Source of the DNA: UBA1172 sp002457135
Lineage (GTDB): Bacteria; Pseudomonadota; Alphaproteobacteria; Puniceispirillales; UBA1172
NCBI GenBank assembly: GCA_965660935.1
Contig: CBFIBR010000004.1
Location: forward strand, 1-64,000
DNA length: 64,000 bases
Direction of reading: 5' to 3'
Both the position numbers and the translations under genes were made by a program. Of the stretch, positions 45,914-54,887 are shown in pieces. The notes beneath the pieces are model-generated. The model did no database searches. It was given only the letters and a program-made list of their open reading frames with translations, and was not told the DNA's origin. Every line of letters begins with the position of its first letter. Position 1 is the stretch's first letter.

Positions 45914-46891
45914 TTATAATCTCTTCAGGGCCTGCTCAAAGATGCTGTGGTCAACATTGCCGCCTGAGACGACAATCACTGTCTTCCTGTCCGTGATATC
46001 AACCTTGCCGCTGAGTGCCGCCGCCAGGGCCACCGCCCCGCCGGGTTCGGCCACGATCTTGAACTGCGCCCAGGCAAAGGCCATGGCATCCAGCACCTCA
46101 TCATCACTGACGGCAACGCCATGGCTGACCAGCGCCTGATTGACCGCAAAGGTGATTTTCCCCGGCGTGGGGGTGACGATGGCATCACAGATGGAACGTG
46201 CGCCGCTGGCATTGCTGACGCGTTCCCCGGCCTCAATCGAACGGGCGAAATCATCAAAGCCTTCGGGTTCGGCCCCGATGATCTCAAGCGCGTTGAAATG
46301 ATGCCTGAGCGCGATGCTGGTCCCGGCAAGCAGCCCGCCACCACCCGTGCAGCAGATCATCTGATCAGGGGTAAGATCGCGTTCCATGCAGGCCTCGGCA
46401 ATCTCAACCCCGATGGTTCCCTGACCGGCAATCACAGGCGGGTAATCATAGGGCGGGATGATGACGGCGTTGTTTTCCTTTGCCAGCGCGATGCCGATTT
46501 CCTCCCTGCTCTGGTGATAGCGGTCATAGGTGATCACCTCACCGCCGAGGGCGCGGGTGCCGTTGATCTTGGCCACGGGGGAATCCTCAGGCATGACAAT
46601 GATCGACCGGAACCCCCTTGCACTGGCGGCAGCGGCCACGGCCTGGGCATGGTTGCCCGATGACCAGGCCACAACGCATTCGGTGGCATCATCCAGCATG
46701 GCGATGGCATTGCAGGCGCCGCGAAACTTGAACGAACCGGTGCGCTGGAGGCATTCGGGCTTGATGTGGATTTCGCCGCCAAGCTCCTCATTCACCCTTG
46801 GTGAGGACAGCAGCGGCGTGACCACGGCATGCCCCTCAATTCGGGCCACGGCTGCGGTGATATCGTCGTAATCAGGCGGGGTCATGGTCAT
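45914..46891 (-). CDS. Serine/threonine dehydratase-like PLP enzyme
   Basis: Fold-type II PLP enzyme of 325 aa without a regulatory domain. The Schiff-base Lys is in RTGSFKFRGACNAI, the phosphate loop is CCTGGGGLLAG, and SSGNHAQAVAAAA binds the substrate. Candidates are threonine or serine ammonia-lyase, serine racemase, or threo-3-hydroxyaspartate dehydratase. It is convergent with glycerate kinase (6-nt gap), so it may add to the same C2/C3 metabolism. A second, ACT-bearing paralogue is ilvA at 61106-62329. Confidence 0.88.
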   Translation of the reverse strand: MTMTPPDYDDITAAVARIEGHAVVTPLLSSPRVNEELGGEIHIKPECLQRTGSFKFRGACNAIAMLDDATECVVAWSSGNHAQAVAAAASARGFRSIIVMPEDSPVAKINGTRALGGEVITYDRYHQSREEIGIALAKENNAVIIPPYDYPPVIAGQGTIGVEIAEACMERDLTPDQMICCTGGGGLLAGTSIALRHHFNALEIIGAEPEGFDDFARSIEAGERVSNASGARSICDAIVTPTPGKITFAVNQALVSHGVAVSDDEVLDAMAFAWAQFKIVAEPGGAVALAAALSGKVDITDRKTVIVVSGGNVDHSIFEQALKRL

Positions 46892-47046
46892 GGGCGCTGT
46901 GCCTTATCGTGATCGCGTGGCTGTAGAGGCCAGTTTATCTGGTGAAATCATTATGTTCAGGCCCGTTGGCTCCAGCAAGGAATATCTTGAAGAAAGCCAC
47001 GCCCCGTCCTATTCTCCAAATCTGTTTTGCGTATCGGAGAATTACA

Positions 47047-47940
47047 ATGATGAATGGTGAGGCGCTGTTTGGCGGATCATGCGTGGCCCTGATCACCCCT
47101 TTTGATGGTGACGGTGTTGATGAACATGCTTTCCGCAAATTGGTGAACTGGCAGATAACCGAAGGCACCAATGGGCTGATCCCGGTTGGTACGACCGGGG
47201 AATCCCCGACCCTCAGCCATGAAGAACACAAACGCGTTGTCGAAATCTGCATTGAGGAAAACGCCGGCAGGGTGCCGGTGATCGCCGGTGCCGGTTCCAA
47301 CTCCACGCTTGAGGCGGTGGATTTCGCCCGCCATGCGGCATCGGCCGGGGCTGATGCACTGCTGGTGGTAACGCCCTATTACAACAAGCCGACCCAGGAT
47401 GGCCTGAAACGGCATTACACGGCGATTGCCGATGCTGTTTCCATCCCGGTCATCATCTATGATATTCCCGGTCGGTCGATTATCGCCATGACCAATGAAA
47501 CCATGGCTGAACTCGCTGCCCATCCGAATATTACCGGCGTCAAGGATGCCACCGCTGATCTGGCGCGGCCTACCCATCTGCTCAACCGGATCGGGCCGGG
47601 GTTCTCCCAGCTTTCGGGTGAGGATGGCACGGCACTGGCGTATCGTGCGGCTGGCGGGCATGGCTGTATTTCGGTCACCGCCAATATTGCCCCCCGGTTG
47701 CTGGCTGAAATGCATGCCGCCTGGGATCAGGGCAATATCGCCCGGGCCATGGAAATCAACGCCCAGCTGATGCCGGTGCATGAGGCCATGTTCTGTGAGG
47801 CCAGCCCGGGGCCGGTGAAATACGCTGCCGGATTGCTTGGCCTTTCTTCTGACAGCCTCAGGTTGCCGCTTTGTGAAATTGCCGATACATCCAAGGATCA
47901 GGTCAGGTCCGCGCTGCGTCACGCTGGCCTGCTCAACTAG
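47047..47940 (+). CDS. dapA: 4-hydroxy-tetrahydrodipicolinate synthase
   Basis: Condenses pyruvate with aspartate semialdehyde toward lysine and diaminopimelate, feeding peptidoglycan synthesis. TIM-barrel of 297 aa. LIPVGTTGESPTLSHEEH, TPYYNKPTQDGLKRHY (catalytic Tyr), and the Schiff-base K166 in ITGVKDATADL are present. The start ATG 47047 has GGAG 7 nt upstream; a longer frame from 46942 is not supported. smpB follows after 21 nt. Confidence 0.96.
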   Translation: MMNGEALFGGSCVALITPFDGDGVDEHAFRKLVNWQITEGTNGLIPVGTTGESPTLSHEEHKRVVEICIEENAGRVPVIAGAGSNSTLEAVDFARHAASAGADALLVVTPYYNKPTQDGLKRHYTAIADAVSIPVIIYDIPGRSIIAMTNETMAELAAHPNITGVKDATADLARPTHLLNRIGPGFSQLSGEDGTALAYRAAGGHGCISVTANIAPRLLAEMHAAWDQGNIARAMEINAQLMPVHEAMFCEASPGPVKYAAGLLGLSSDSLRLPLCEIADTSKDQVRSALRHAGLLN

Positions 47941-47961
47941 CCGAGGGGGCGCACTTCTGCC

Positions 47962-48423
47962 ATGGCAGGGACAATCTCCACAGGCCGGGTCGCCGAAAAC
48001 CGCAAGGCAAGACACGATTATGAGATCACCGAGACGATCGAGGCGGGTCTTGTCCTGACCGGGAGCGAGGTTAAATCCCTGCGCCGGGGCCGCGCCAGCA
48101 TCAATGAGGCCTATGCCTCTGATGAGGCTGGCCAGCTGATGCTGATCAACGCCAATATCCCTGAATACGATGCCTCACGCGATAACCACGACCCGAAACG
48201 CAAACGGCCGTTGCTGCTGCATAAAAAACAGTGCAACCGGCTCATCGGCATGATCAATCGAGACGGGGTGACGGTGGTTCCGCTGGCGCTCTATTTCAAT
48301 GATCGCGGTATTGCCAAAATCGCGCTCGGCCTTGCCAAGGGCCGCAAGAAACAGGACAAGCGCGAGGCCATCAAGAAACGCGACTGGGACCGCCAGAAAG
48401 CCCGATTGCTCAAGGACAGTTAA
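47962..48423 (+). CDS. smpB: SsrA-binding protein SmpB
   Basis: Escorts tmRNA to stalled ribosomes in trans-translation. OB-fold core: [40 protein letters not shown], and [15 protein letters not shown]; the basic tail ends [16 protein letters not shown]. The length is 153 aa. No tmRNA gene is visible beside it. The stop lies inside the 3' end of the convergent udgB gene (14-nt overlap). Confidence 0.96.
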   Translation: MAGTISTGRVAENRKARHDYEITETIEAGLVLTGSEVKSLRRGRASINEAYASDEAGQLMLINANIPEYDASRDNHDPKRKRPLLLHKKQCNRLIGMINRDGVTVVPLALYFNDRGIAKIALGLAKGRKKQDKREAIKKRDWDRQKARLLKDS

Positions 48424-49057
48424 GCCCGGCAACGGCAACGGCCTGTTCAAACACCTGATGAAAGGCAGCCTCGGTCAGGCGGCCCGTCTGGGTGTTGTAA
48501 CGCGAACAATGATAGGATGCGATCAGCTCAACCCCGCTGTCCAGCCGGTATTGCGCAGCATGGCCAAAGGGGTGATCCTTTTCCTTCAGGTTAAGGGCCT
48601 TCAGTGCTGATCCATGGGCAATCCGGCCAAGCGTGATGATCACTTTCAGCCCCGTCATGATCGCCATATCCTCAATCAGGAACTGTCGGCAGGTGTTGAT
48701 TTCAGCCGGGGTTGGCTTGTTCTGGGGCGGCACGCAACGCACCGAATTGACGATCCTGATGCCGGTCAGGGTCACGCCATCATCGGGCCTTGCCGCGTAT
48801 TGCCCCTGGCTCAACCCGAAATGATTGAGGGTGGAAAACAGCAGATCACCGGCGAAATCCCCGGTGAAGGGGCGGCCGGTCCGGTTGGCACCCCTCAGCC
48901 CCGGGGCCAGCCCGACCAGCATGATCGGCGCATCCACCGGGCCATAGCCATTGACCGGGGCGTTGTGCCAGTCAGGGGAAAGCTGGCGGTGGTGATCAAG
49001 AAATTCAGCCAGCCGTGGGCAGAGCCGACAGCCGTCATCACGAAAAGGAGGCTGCAT
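48410..49057 (-). CDS. Uracil-DNA glycosylase, family 5 (UdgB type)
   Basis: Fe-S uracil-DNA glycosylase of 215 aa. Cluster cysteines are likely in [15 protein letters not shown] and NTCRQF. Motif 1 reads [20 protein letters not shown], the family 5 form. The second motif is [15 protein letters not shown], in which the common His-Pro-Ser is His-Cys-Ser. It removes uracil, and in some homologues hypoxanthine, from DNA. It starts 1 nt from the end of the NYN gene on the same strand. Confidence 0.9.
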   Translation of the reverse strand: MQPPFRDDGCRLCPRLAEFLDHHRQLSPDWHNAPVNGYGPVDAPIMLVGLAPGLRGANRTGRPFTGDFAGDLLFSTLNHFGLSQGQYAARPDDGVTLTGIRIVNSVRCVPPQNKPTPAEINTCRQFLIEDMAIMTGLKVIITLGRIAHGSALKALNLKEKDHPFGHAAQYRLDSGVELIASYHCSRYNTQTGRLTEAAFHQVFEQAVAVAGLNCP

Positions 49058-49668
49058 TACATTTTGCGGCGATCTTCGAGGACTTCGATTTCATCATCGC
49101 CGGAATAGAATTCCTCATCCTGCGCCGGGTCCCGTGGCGGGCGGCTGATCAGCTCCCTCAAACTGTCCAGTTCAATGAAATCATCCGTCTGGCGGCGCAG
49201 CACATCGGCCATCAGCGGCGGCCTTGATTTGAGCGTGGAAACAACCGTCACACGAATGCCCATGTCCTGGACTTCATGCAGCAGCCGGTTGAAATCACCA
49301 TCACCGGAAAACAGCACAGCGTGTTCGATATGCGGGGCCAGTTTCAGCATGTCGAGCGCCAGTTCCATATCCATGTTGCCCTTGATGCGGCGGCGCCCGG
49401 TTTCATGATCGGTGAACTCACGCGTTTGCTTGGTGACCATGGTGTAGCCGTTGTAATCCAGCCAGTCGGAAAGCCGCCGGATCGGGGCATAATCGGTTCC
49501 GTCCGGCAGGGCCGTGTAGTAATAGGCGCGGACCAACCGACCCTCGGACTTGAACATTTTCATCAGCTTTTCGTAATCAACCTCAAAACTGAGGGCGCGG
49601 GTCGTGGCGTGAAAATTTGCGCCATCGATAAAAACGGCGTATCGGTCATTTTGCGGTATGGAAAACAT
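49057..49668 (-). CDS. NYN-domain (LabA/DUF88) protein
   Basis: PIN-like fold protein, 203 aa, predicted RNase. Acidic residues of the NYN site are visible: YAVFIDGANFH near the N-terminus, GNMDMELALDMLKLA, and VLFSGDGDFNRLLHEVQDMG. The LabA/DUF88 group is widespread in alphaproteobacteria next to small housekeeping genes. The C-terminal 30 residues are acidic and low-complexity. ATG 49668 is used (AAGAGA 6 nt upstream); the longer frame to 49761 is not supported. Confidence 0.9.
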   Translation of the reverse strand: MFSIPQNDRYAVFIDGANFHATTRALSFEVDYEKLMKMFKSEGRLVRAYYYTALPDGTDYAPIRRLSDWLDYNGYTMVTKQTREFTDHETGRRRIKGNMDMELALDMLKLAPHIEHAVLFSGDGDFNRLLHEVQDMGIRVTVVSTLKSRPPLMADVLRRQTDDFIELDSLRELISRPPRDPAQDEEFYSGDDEIEVLEDRRKM

Positions 49669-49797
49669 GGCAATCTCTTTTGGAGTGCGAGGCTGACTGG
49701 AAGTAGGGTTATAAAATAACGAACGAAAAAAATGTTTATAATTGATTATTATCGTCAGCATCTTGGTTGGACTAGATTATTGAAAAGGAAATTGATG

Positions 49798-49827
49798 TTG
49801 TCAATAAGAGTAATCAGGATGGATAGT
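49798..49827 (+). promoter_or_regulatory. Candidate folK promoter
   Basis: TTGTCA (49798-49803, 5 of 6 to consensus) and GATAGT (49822-49827) are spaced 18 nt in the 189-nt gap between the divergent NYN and folK genes. The gap otherwise holds nothing recognisable. Confidence 0.35.
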
Positions 49828-49857
49828 TGGCAGGAATGACCAGCAGGGATAATCAGC

Positions 49858-50361
49858 ATGGATGATCAGGCGAGAATATTCCTCGGCATCGGTGCCAACC
49901 TGACACCGGACGGGTTTTCAGGCCCTAGGGAAGGGTGCATGGCCGCGATTGACAGCCTGGGTGAGGATGGCATCACGGTGAAGGTAGTTTCACCATGGTA
50001 CCGCACGGCCCCTGTTCCCCGATCGGACCAGCCCTGGTTCCAGAACGCGGTGGTCGAAATCGAAACCGACCTCACGCCGGATCAGCTGATCACGGTTTTG
50101 CACGAACGTGAGGCCCGGTTCGGCCGTGTCAGGATGGAGCGCAATGAAGCCCGCGTCCTCGATATCGATATCCTCGATTTTCGCGGCATGGTGATGAATG
50201 ATCCTGTGGTCCTGCCGCATCCGCGCATGCATGTTCGCGCCTTTGTGTTGAGGCCACTGGCCGATCTTTCCCCGGGCTGGGTTCACCCTGTATCCGGGCA
50301 GTCCATCGCCGCCCTGATCGCCGTTCTGGACCCTGATGAAGAGATTGAAAAGGACCAATAG
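49858..50361 (+). CDS. folK: 2-amino-4-hydroxy-6-hydroxymethyldihydropteridine pyrophosphokinase
   Basis: Transfers pyrophosphate from ATP to the pterin in folate synthesis. 167 aa. LGIGANL at the start, VSPWYRTAPVPRSDQPWFQN, and the ATP/Mg signature RNEARVLDIDILDF followed by LPHPRMHVRAFVLRPLAD are characteristic. folB and folP are not adjacent. An AGGG/GGAT-type site lies upstream of ATG 49858. Confidence 0.95.
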   Translation: MDDQARIFLGIGANLTPDGFSGPREGCMAAIDSLGEDGITVKVVSPWYRTAPVPRSDQPWFQNAVVEIETDLTPDQLITVLHEREARFGRVRMERNEARVLDIDILDFRGMVMNDPVVLPHPRMHVRAFVLRPLADLSPGWVHPVSGQSIAALIAVLDPDEEIEKDQ

Positions 50362-50450
50362 AAGCCTTGCAATTAGCGGCCTTTTTGACTACTATTCCCG
50401 CCTTGTTAAGCATAAGGCATCACCACACCCCTGAATGAGAGGAATTTCCC

Positions 50451-50897
50451 ATGGCACGCGTCACTGTTGAAGACTGCATTGAAAAAATTCCAAACCGTTT
50501 TGATCTGGTGCTGGTTGCGGCCCAGCGTGCCCGCGGCATTTCATCGGGTGACCCGCTGACCGTTGATCGTGATAACGATAAAAACCCGGTTGTTGCCCTG
50601 CGTGAAATCGCTGATGAAAGCATCTCTATTGATGAAGTCAATGATGAGCTGATCAACAGCCTGCAACGGATGAAGCGCCGTGAGGAAGAGCAGGCCGCCA
50701 TTGATGAGGCGGAAAGCATTTCCCAGAATGACATGGGCGATTTCAATTCCATGCTCGAAAGCGATGCCAACGCGGCAGGGATGCAGATCGGTGAAGCCGG
50801 TGATTTCGGCGGTACTGATGCCGGTTCCTTTGCTGATGAAGGCGGGCAAACCGATGAAGGTTCCTTCGCTGATGAAGCTGAGGCCAGCGACGCCTGA
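50451..50897 (+). CDS. rpoZ: RNA polymerase omega subunit
   Basis: Small core RNA polymerase subunit that aids beta-prime folding and ppGpp binding. [21 protein letters not shown] and [12 protein letters not shown] are diagnostic. At 148 aa it is much longer than E. coli omega; after about residue 85 comes an acidic, low-complexity tail with a near-duplicated GSFADE segment 36 nt apart (50823 and 50859). It is followed by the (p)ppGpp synthetase/hydrolase gene, as in most alphaproteobacteria. A weak TTGACT (50385) could be its -35. Confidence 0.95.
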   Translation: MARVTVEDCIEKIPNRFDLVLVAAQRARGISSGDPLTVDRDNDKNPVVALREIADESISIDEVNDELINSLQRMKRREEEQAAIDEAESISQNDMGDFNSMLESDANAAGMQIGEAGDFGGTDAGSFADEGGQTDEGSFADEAEASDA

Positions 50898-50982
50898 TCC
50901 GGCCTGTCCCGCCGCGCTTTAATGCGGTAATACACCATTTCCGGTATCGTTAATTTTTCGCGATTCTGGTATAGTTATTTCA

Positions 50983-53103
50983 ATGGACAGCGCAACCACT
51001 CTTGTCTCTAAGATCAAAGGCTACAACCCTGATGTGAATTGCGGGGTGGTTAGTTCTGCGTATGAATTTGCCCGCAAGGCGCATCACGGCCAGTTGAGGG
51101 CATCGGGCGACCCCTACATTACCCACCCGCTCCAGGTTGCCGATATTCTGGCGGATATGCGGCTTGATCAGGCCAGCATCATCACCGCCCTCCTGCATGA
51201 TGTGGTTGAGGATACGGGCGTTACGCTCGACACCATCACCGATGAATTTTCCGATGAAGTTGCCCGGCTTGTTGATGGCGTGACCAAGCTGACCCGGATT
51301 GAGATGCAATCTGACAACAAGCAGGCTGAAAACTTTCGCAAACTGGTTCTGGCCATGAGTGAGGATATCCGCGTGCTGATCGTCAAGCTCGCTGACCGCA
51401 CCCATAACATGCGCACCATTGATTATATCGACAGTCAGGAAAAACGGGAACGCATCGCGCAGGAAACCCTGTCCATCTTTGCGCCGCTGGCTGAGCGGAT
51501 CGGCATTTCCCATTTCCAGCATGAGCTTGAGGACAGGGCCTTTGCGGTCATCAACCCTGGCGCTCGTTCCTCCATCATCTCCCGCATTGATAACCTGACC
51601 AGCGCGTCCGAAAACACGGTTCGCCGGATCAGGGGGGAGCTGCTGAAAGTGCTTGAGGAACAGGGGCTGGAGGCCGAGATTTCAGGCCGCCAGAAAACCC
51701 CCTATTCGATCTGGCGCAAGATGCAGCGCCAGAAGGTTGAAATGGAAGACCTCGCCGATATCATGGCGTTTCGTATCGTCGTTGAGGATGAGGCGGAATG
51801 CTATCGTGCGCTCGGTATCCTGCACCGCAATTTCAAGGTCGTCATGGGACGGTTCAAGGATTATATCTCCACGCCGAAACGCAACCGCTATCAATCGCTG
51901 CATACCGGGGTGATCGGCCCGCTCAAGAAAAAAATCGAAATCCAGATCCGCACGCCCGAAATGCATGAAATCGCTGAACGCGGTGTTGCCGCCCACTGGC
52001 GCTACAAGGAAAAGGGCGCACCCGCCCAGCCTGAGGAAAAAAGCCAGATGAAATGGCTCAATGATCTGGTCAATATCCTGGAAAACGCCCATTCCCCTGA
52101 TGAGTTCCTCGAACACACCCAGATGGAAATGTACGCCGATCAGGTTTTCTGTTTCACCCCGAAAGGCGCGCTGATTGCCCTGCCCAAGGATTCCACCACG
52201 GTGGATTTTGCCTATGCCGTTCACACCGATGTTGGCAATAACTGTGTTGCCGCCAAGATCAACGGCAAGACCAGGCAACTGGCGACCCCGCTTCGCAACG
52301 GGGATCAGGTTGAAATCATGACCTCAAAATCAACCCAGCCCAACCCTGAATGGGAAAACTTCGTCAAGACAGGGCGGGCCAAATCCATGATCCGGCGGTT
52401 CATTCGCCAGCAGAAACAGCAGGAATTCAGCCGCCTCGGCAAGGCGCTCCTGAAAAAGACCTTTCGTGAGGAAAAACGCCAGCTCGATACCTCCAAACTG
52501 TTGCCGGCACTGGCGCATTTCAACGCCTCCTCGGATGAAGAGCTGTTTGCCCGTGTCGGCGAAAACCTGATTGATCCCGATGATGTCTTCAATCAGGTGT
52601 TCCCGAACGCCAAACCCCAGCCAAAGAAAAAACCGGCACCATCCAGTCGGCGCAAACCATCGCTCAACATCAAGGGGCTGATCCCCGGGATGGCGGTGCA
52701 TATCGGCAAATGCTGTCATCCCCTGCCGGGGGAACGGATCATCGGGATCATCACCACGGGCAAGGGGCTGACCGTGCATCGCGTGGATTGCCAGAACCTG
52801 GAAAAGTTCAACACTATGCCCGAATTGTGGGTCGATATCGAATGGGGCAGGGACCAGCCCAATATCGTTACCGCCCGTCTGGAGGCGGTGTTGACCAACC
52901 GTCCGGGCAGCCTGGCCTCGGTGACCACCCAGATCAGCCAGAACCAGGGTAATATCACGAATCTCCAGCTGGTCTCCCGTGAGGAGGATTTCTTCAAATT
53001 CTTCATTGAGGTTGAGGTTAATCACGTCCGCCACATGACCGCGATCATCGCCACATTGCGGGCCAATGAGGCTGTGGAGAGCGTGGAAAGGGCGAAAACC
53101 TGA
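50983..53103 (+). CDS. rsh: Bifunctional (p)ppGpp synthetase/hydrolase (Rel/SpoT homologue)
   Basis: Controls the stringent response. 706 aa with HD hydrolase (YITHPLQVADILADM; LLHDVVEDT), synthetase (RKMQRQKVEMEDLADIMAFR; RNRYQSLHT), TGS domain (DQVFCFTPKGALIALPKDST), zinc-finger-like region (HIGKCCHPLPGERIIGI) and C-terminal ACT domain (LTNRPGSLASVTTQISQNQG). The HD and synthetase signatures appear intact, so both activities are expected. It is probably the only long RSH of the genome, as is usual here. The next gene overlaps its stop. Confidence 0.96.
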   Translation: MDSATTLVSKIKGYNPDVNCGVVSSAYEFARKAHHGQLRASGDPYITHPLQVADILADMRLDQASIITALLHDVVEDTGVTLDTITDEFSDEVARLVDGVTKLTRIEMQSDNKQAENFRKLVLAMSEDIRVLIVKLADRTHNMRTIDYIDSQEKRERIAQETLSIFAPLAERIGISHFQHELEDRAFAVINPGARSSIISRIDNLTSASENTVRRIRGELLKVLEEQGLEAEISGRQKTPYSIWRKMQRQKVEMEDLADIMAFRIVVEDEAECYRALGILHRNFKVVMGRFKDYISTPKRNRYQSLHTGVIGPLKKKIEIQIRTPEMHEIAERGVAAHWRYKEKGAPAQPEEKSQMKWLNDLVNILENAHSPDEFLEHTQMEMYADQVFCFTPKGALIALPKDSTTVDFAYAVHTDVGNNCVAAKINGKTRQLATPLRNGDQVEIMTSKSTQPNPEWENFVKTGRAKSMIRRFIRQQKQQEFSRLGKALLKKTFREEKRQLDTSKLLPALAHFNASSDEELFARVGENLIDPDDVFNQVFPNAKPQPKKKPAPSSRRKPSLNIKGLIPGMAVHIGKCCHPLPGERIIGIITTGKGLTVHRVDCQNLEKFNTMPELWVDIEWGRDQPNIVTARLEAVLTNRPGSLASVTTQISQNQGNITNLQLVSREEDFFKFFIEVEVNHVRHMTAIIATLRANEAVESVERAKT

Positions 53104-53660
53104 TGCTGTTCCGGTCACGCACACATTCATGGGTTCTGATGCTGATTGCATTCATCTGGCCCAAGAAGGGCTTCATCCGTGGCTGGATTTACCTTGCCCT
53201 CAGGGTGCTGAGGCTGCGGTCATCGGATTACTCGCTGGCGGCTGGCCTGGCTTGCGGTGCGTTTGCATCCTTCACGCCGTTTCTCGGGGTTCACATCATT
53301 ATCGCCGCCGGGCTGGCCTGGCTGATTGGCGGCAACATGGTGATGGCGCTCATTGGCACCTTTGTCGGCAACCCATGGACGTTTCCGTTCATCTGGGCGG
53401 CGACCTATGCCATGGGGTCTTGGATACTGGGGCTGGAACAGATCATTGATGACCTGACCCAGCTTAATTTCAGCCTCCTCATGGCTTACCCGGATCAGGT
53501 TTTTTACGCCATGACCATTGGCAGTCTGGTGCTGGGGGTTCCGTTTGCCGTTATGTTGCTGGGGCTTTGCTATGCCTCCGCCGGGCATGTCCGGGTGCTG
53601 TTTCAGGTGATCAAGCAGAACCGGATGAAGAAAATCAGGTTAAAGAGGAAAACACCATGA
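53103..53660 (+). CDS. DUF2062 membrane protein
   Basis: 185 aa with three to four hydrophobic segments. DUF2062 hallmarks: [40 protein letters not shown] and [20 protein letters not shown]. The family function is not defined. The gene overlaps rsh at the front and pdxJ at the back (ATGA), so it is embedded in the operon. The basic C-terminus ([13 protein letters not shown]) should be cytoplasmic. Confidence 0.9.
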   Translation: MLFRSRTHSWVLMLIAFIWPKKGFIRGWIYLALRVLRLRSSDYSLAAGLACGAFASFTPFLGVHIIIAAGLAWLIGGNMVMALIGTFVGNPWTFPFIWAATYAMGSWILGLEQIIDDLTQLNFSLLMAYPDQVFYAMTIGSLVLGVPFAVMLLGLCYASAGHVRVLFQVIKQNRMKKIRLKRKTP

Positions 53661-54415
53661 CGGTTTCGGCAGAAACGCTCCGGCTCGGGGTGAATATTGA
53701 TCATGTTGCCACGGTGCGCAACGCCCGTGGCGGGGTCCATCCTGACCCGGTGGACGCGGCCATGATGGCTATTGAGGCTGGTGCCGACGGCATCACCGCG
53801 CATTTGCGTGAAGACCGCCGTCATATTCGTGATGATGATATTGCCCGGCTCAAGGCAACCATCACCCGGCCGCTCAATTTTGAGATGGCCGCCACTGAGG
53901 AAATGCTAGAAATTGCGCTGGAACATGCGCCCAACGCGGCCTGTATTGTTCCCGAGAGGCGCGAGGAAGTCACCACAGAGGGCGGGCTGGACGTTATCAC
54001 CCACCGCCCCCGGATTGAGATGATTGCCACCGCGCTCCGCGCCAAGGGCATTCGCGTGTCGCTTTTTGTTGAGGCTGATCAGGCCCAGCTGGAGGCATCG
54101 GCCGCCATCGGGGCTGATATCATTGAGTTGCACACAGGGCGTTATTGCCATGCCGAGGGGAGTGAAAGGGCATCAGAGCTTGCCCGGCTTGCCCGCGGTG
54201 CCGGGATCGCTGCTGATCTGGGGCTTGAATGCCATGCCGGTCACGGTCTTGGGTTTGATACCGTGGCTCCGGTGGCGGCAATCCCCCAGGTGGTGGAGCT
54301 CAATATCGGGCATTTTCTGATTGGTGAAGCGATCATGCTGGGGCTTGGCCCGGCCTGCCGCAAGATGCGCCTCCTGATGGATCAGGCCCGGTCCGGGGGG
54401 CAGATTTCAGCATGA
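53657..54415 (+). CDS. pdxJ: Pyridoxine 5'-phosphate synthase
   Basis: Last step of the DXP-dependent vitamin B6 pathway. TIM-barrel, 252 aa. [17 protein letters not shown] is the classical start; [34 protein letters not shown] and [11 protein letters not shown] follow. ATG 53657 overlaps the DUF2062 stop. The longer in-frame extension is inside the upstream gene. It overlaps acpS by 4 nt, the common pdxJ-acpS pair. Confidence 0.96.
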   Translation: MTVSAETLRLGVNIDHVATVRNARGGVHPDPVDAAMMAIEAGADGITAHLREDRRHIRDDDIARLKATITRPLNFEMAATEEMLEIALEHAPNAACIVPERREEVTTEGGLDVITHRPRIEMIATALRAKGIRVSLFVEADQAQLEASAAIGADIIELHTGRYCHAEGSERASELARLARGAGIAADLGLECHAGHGLGFDTVAPVAAIPQVVELNIGHFLIGEAIMLGLGPACRKMRLLMDQARSGGQISA

Positions 54416-54861
54416 TCATCGGTATCGGCACCGATATTGTGGTCATTGACCGGATCAACGCGGCCATCACCCGTTTTGGTGACCGGTTTCTGAGGCGTAT
54501 TTTCACCGATGGTGAGATCAGTCAGGCCCAAAAGCGAAAATCACCTGACACCGGACCCGACACTGGGCCCGACACTGGACCCGACACTGGATCCGATACT
54601 GGGCCAAACGCCCGTTTCTATGCCATGCGTTTCGCCGCCAAGGAAGCGGCGTGGAAAGCCCTGTCCCCGGGGCGGGATCAGGGCGTTGGCTGGCGCGATT
54701 TTGAAGTCATCAGCAACCCTGATGGATCACCGGGGCTATTGTTCCATGGCAGGGCCGCCGGTGTTTTTGAAACCATGACCAACGGCAAGGGTAAAACCAG
54801 CCTGTCGCTTTCCGATGATGGCGGCTTTGCGCTTGCTTTTGTGGTGCTTTCCGCGTCATAA
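54412..54861 (+). CDS. acpS: Holo-[acyl-carrier-protein] synthase
   Basis: Transfers phosphopantetheine from CoA to apo-ACP. 149 aa. [14 protein letters not shown] (Mg-binding Asp) and [15 protein letters not shown] (catalytic Glu/Lys) are intact, as is the C-terminal [16 protein letters not shown]. Between the first helix region and [12 protein letters not shown] there is a low-complexity insert at residues 46-65: five DTGP-like tetrapeptides from a 60-nt tandem repeat. The insert is at a loop, so activity is probably kept. This makes it about 15-20 residues longer than usual. Confidence 0.94.
   Translation: MIIGIGTDIVVIDRINAAITRFGDRFLRRIFTDGEISQAQKRKSPDTGPDTGPDTGPDTGSDTGPNARFYAMRFAAKEAAWKALSPGRDQGVGWRDFEVISNPDGSPGLLFHGRAAGVFETMTNGKGKTSLSLSDDGGFALAFVVLSAS
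54547..54606. repeat. Five-copy 12-nt in-frame tandem repeat inside acpS
   Basis: Units are gacaccggaccc, gacactgggccc, gacactggaccc, gacactggatcc and gatactgggcca at 54547-54606. They translate DTGP x3, DTGS, DTGP. Variation is mostly at third codon positions, suggesting the repeat has been retained under frame constraint. Confidence 0.9.
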
Positions 54862-54887
54862 GGTCATGATTGCATTACAGGTGAGCC

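Noticed and set aside
45914..46891. Beta-hydroxyaspartate cycle locus
   Set aside because: Only a BhcB-like dehydratase is present; the aspartate-glyoxylate aminotransferase, aldolase and iminosuccinate reductase genes are not adjacent.
48424..48480. tmRNA gene next to smpB
   Set aside because: The DNA after smpB is the coding end of the convergent udgB gene; no tRNA-Ala-like ends were found.
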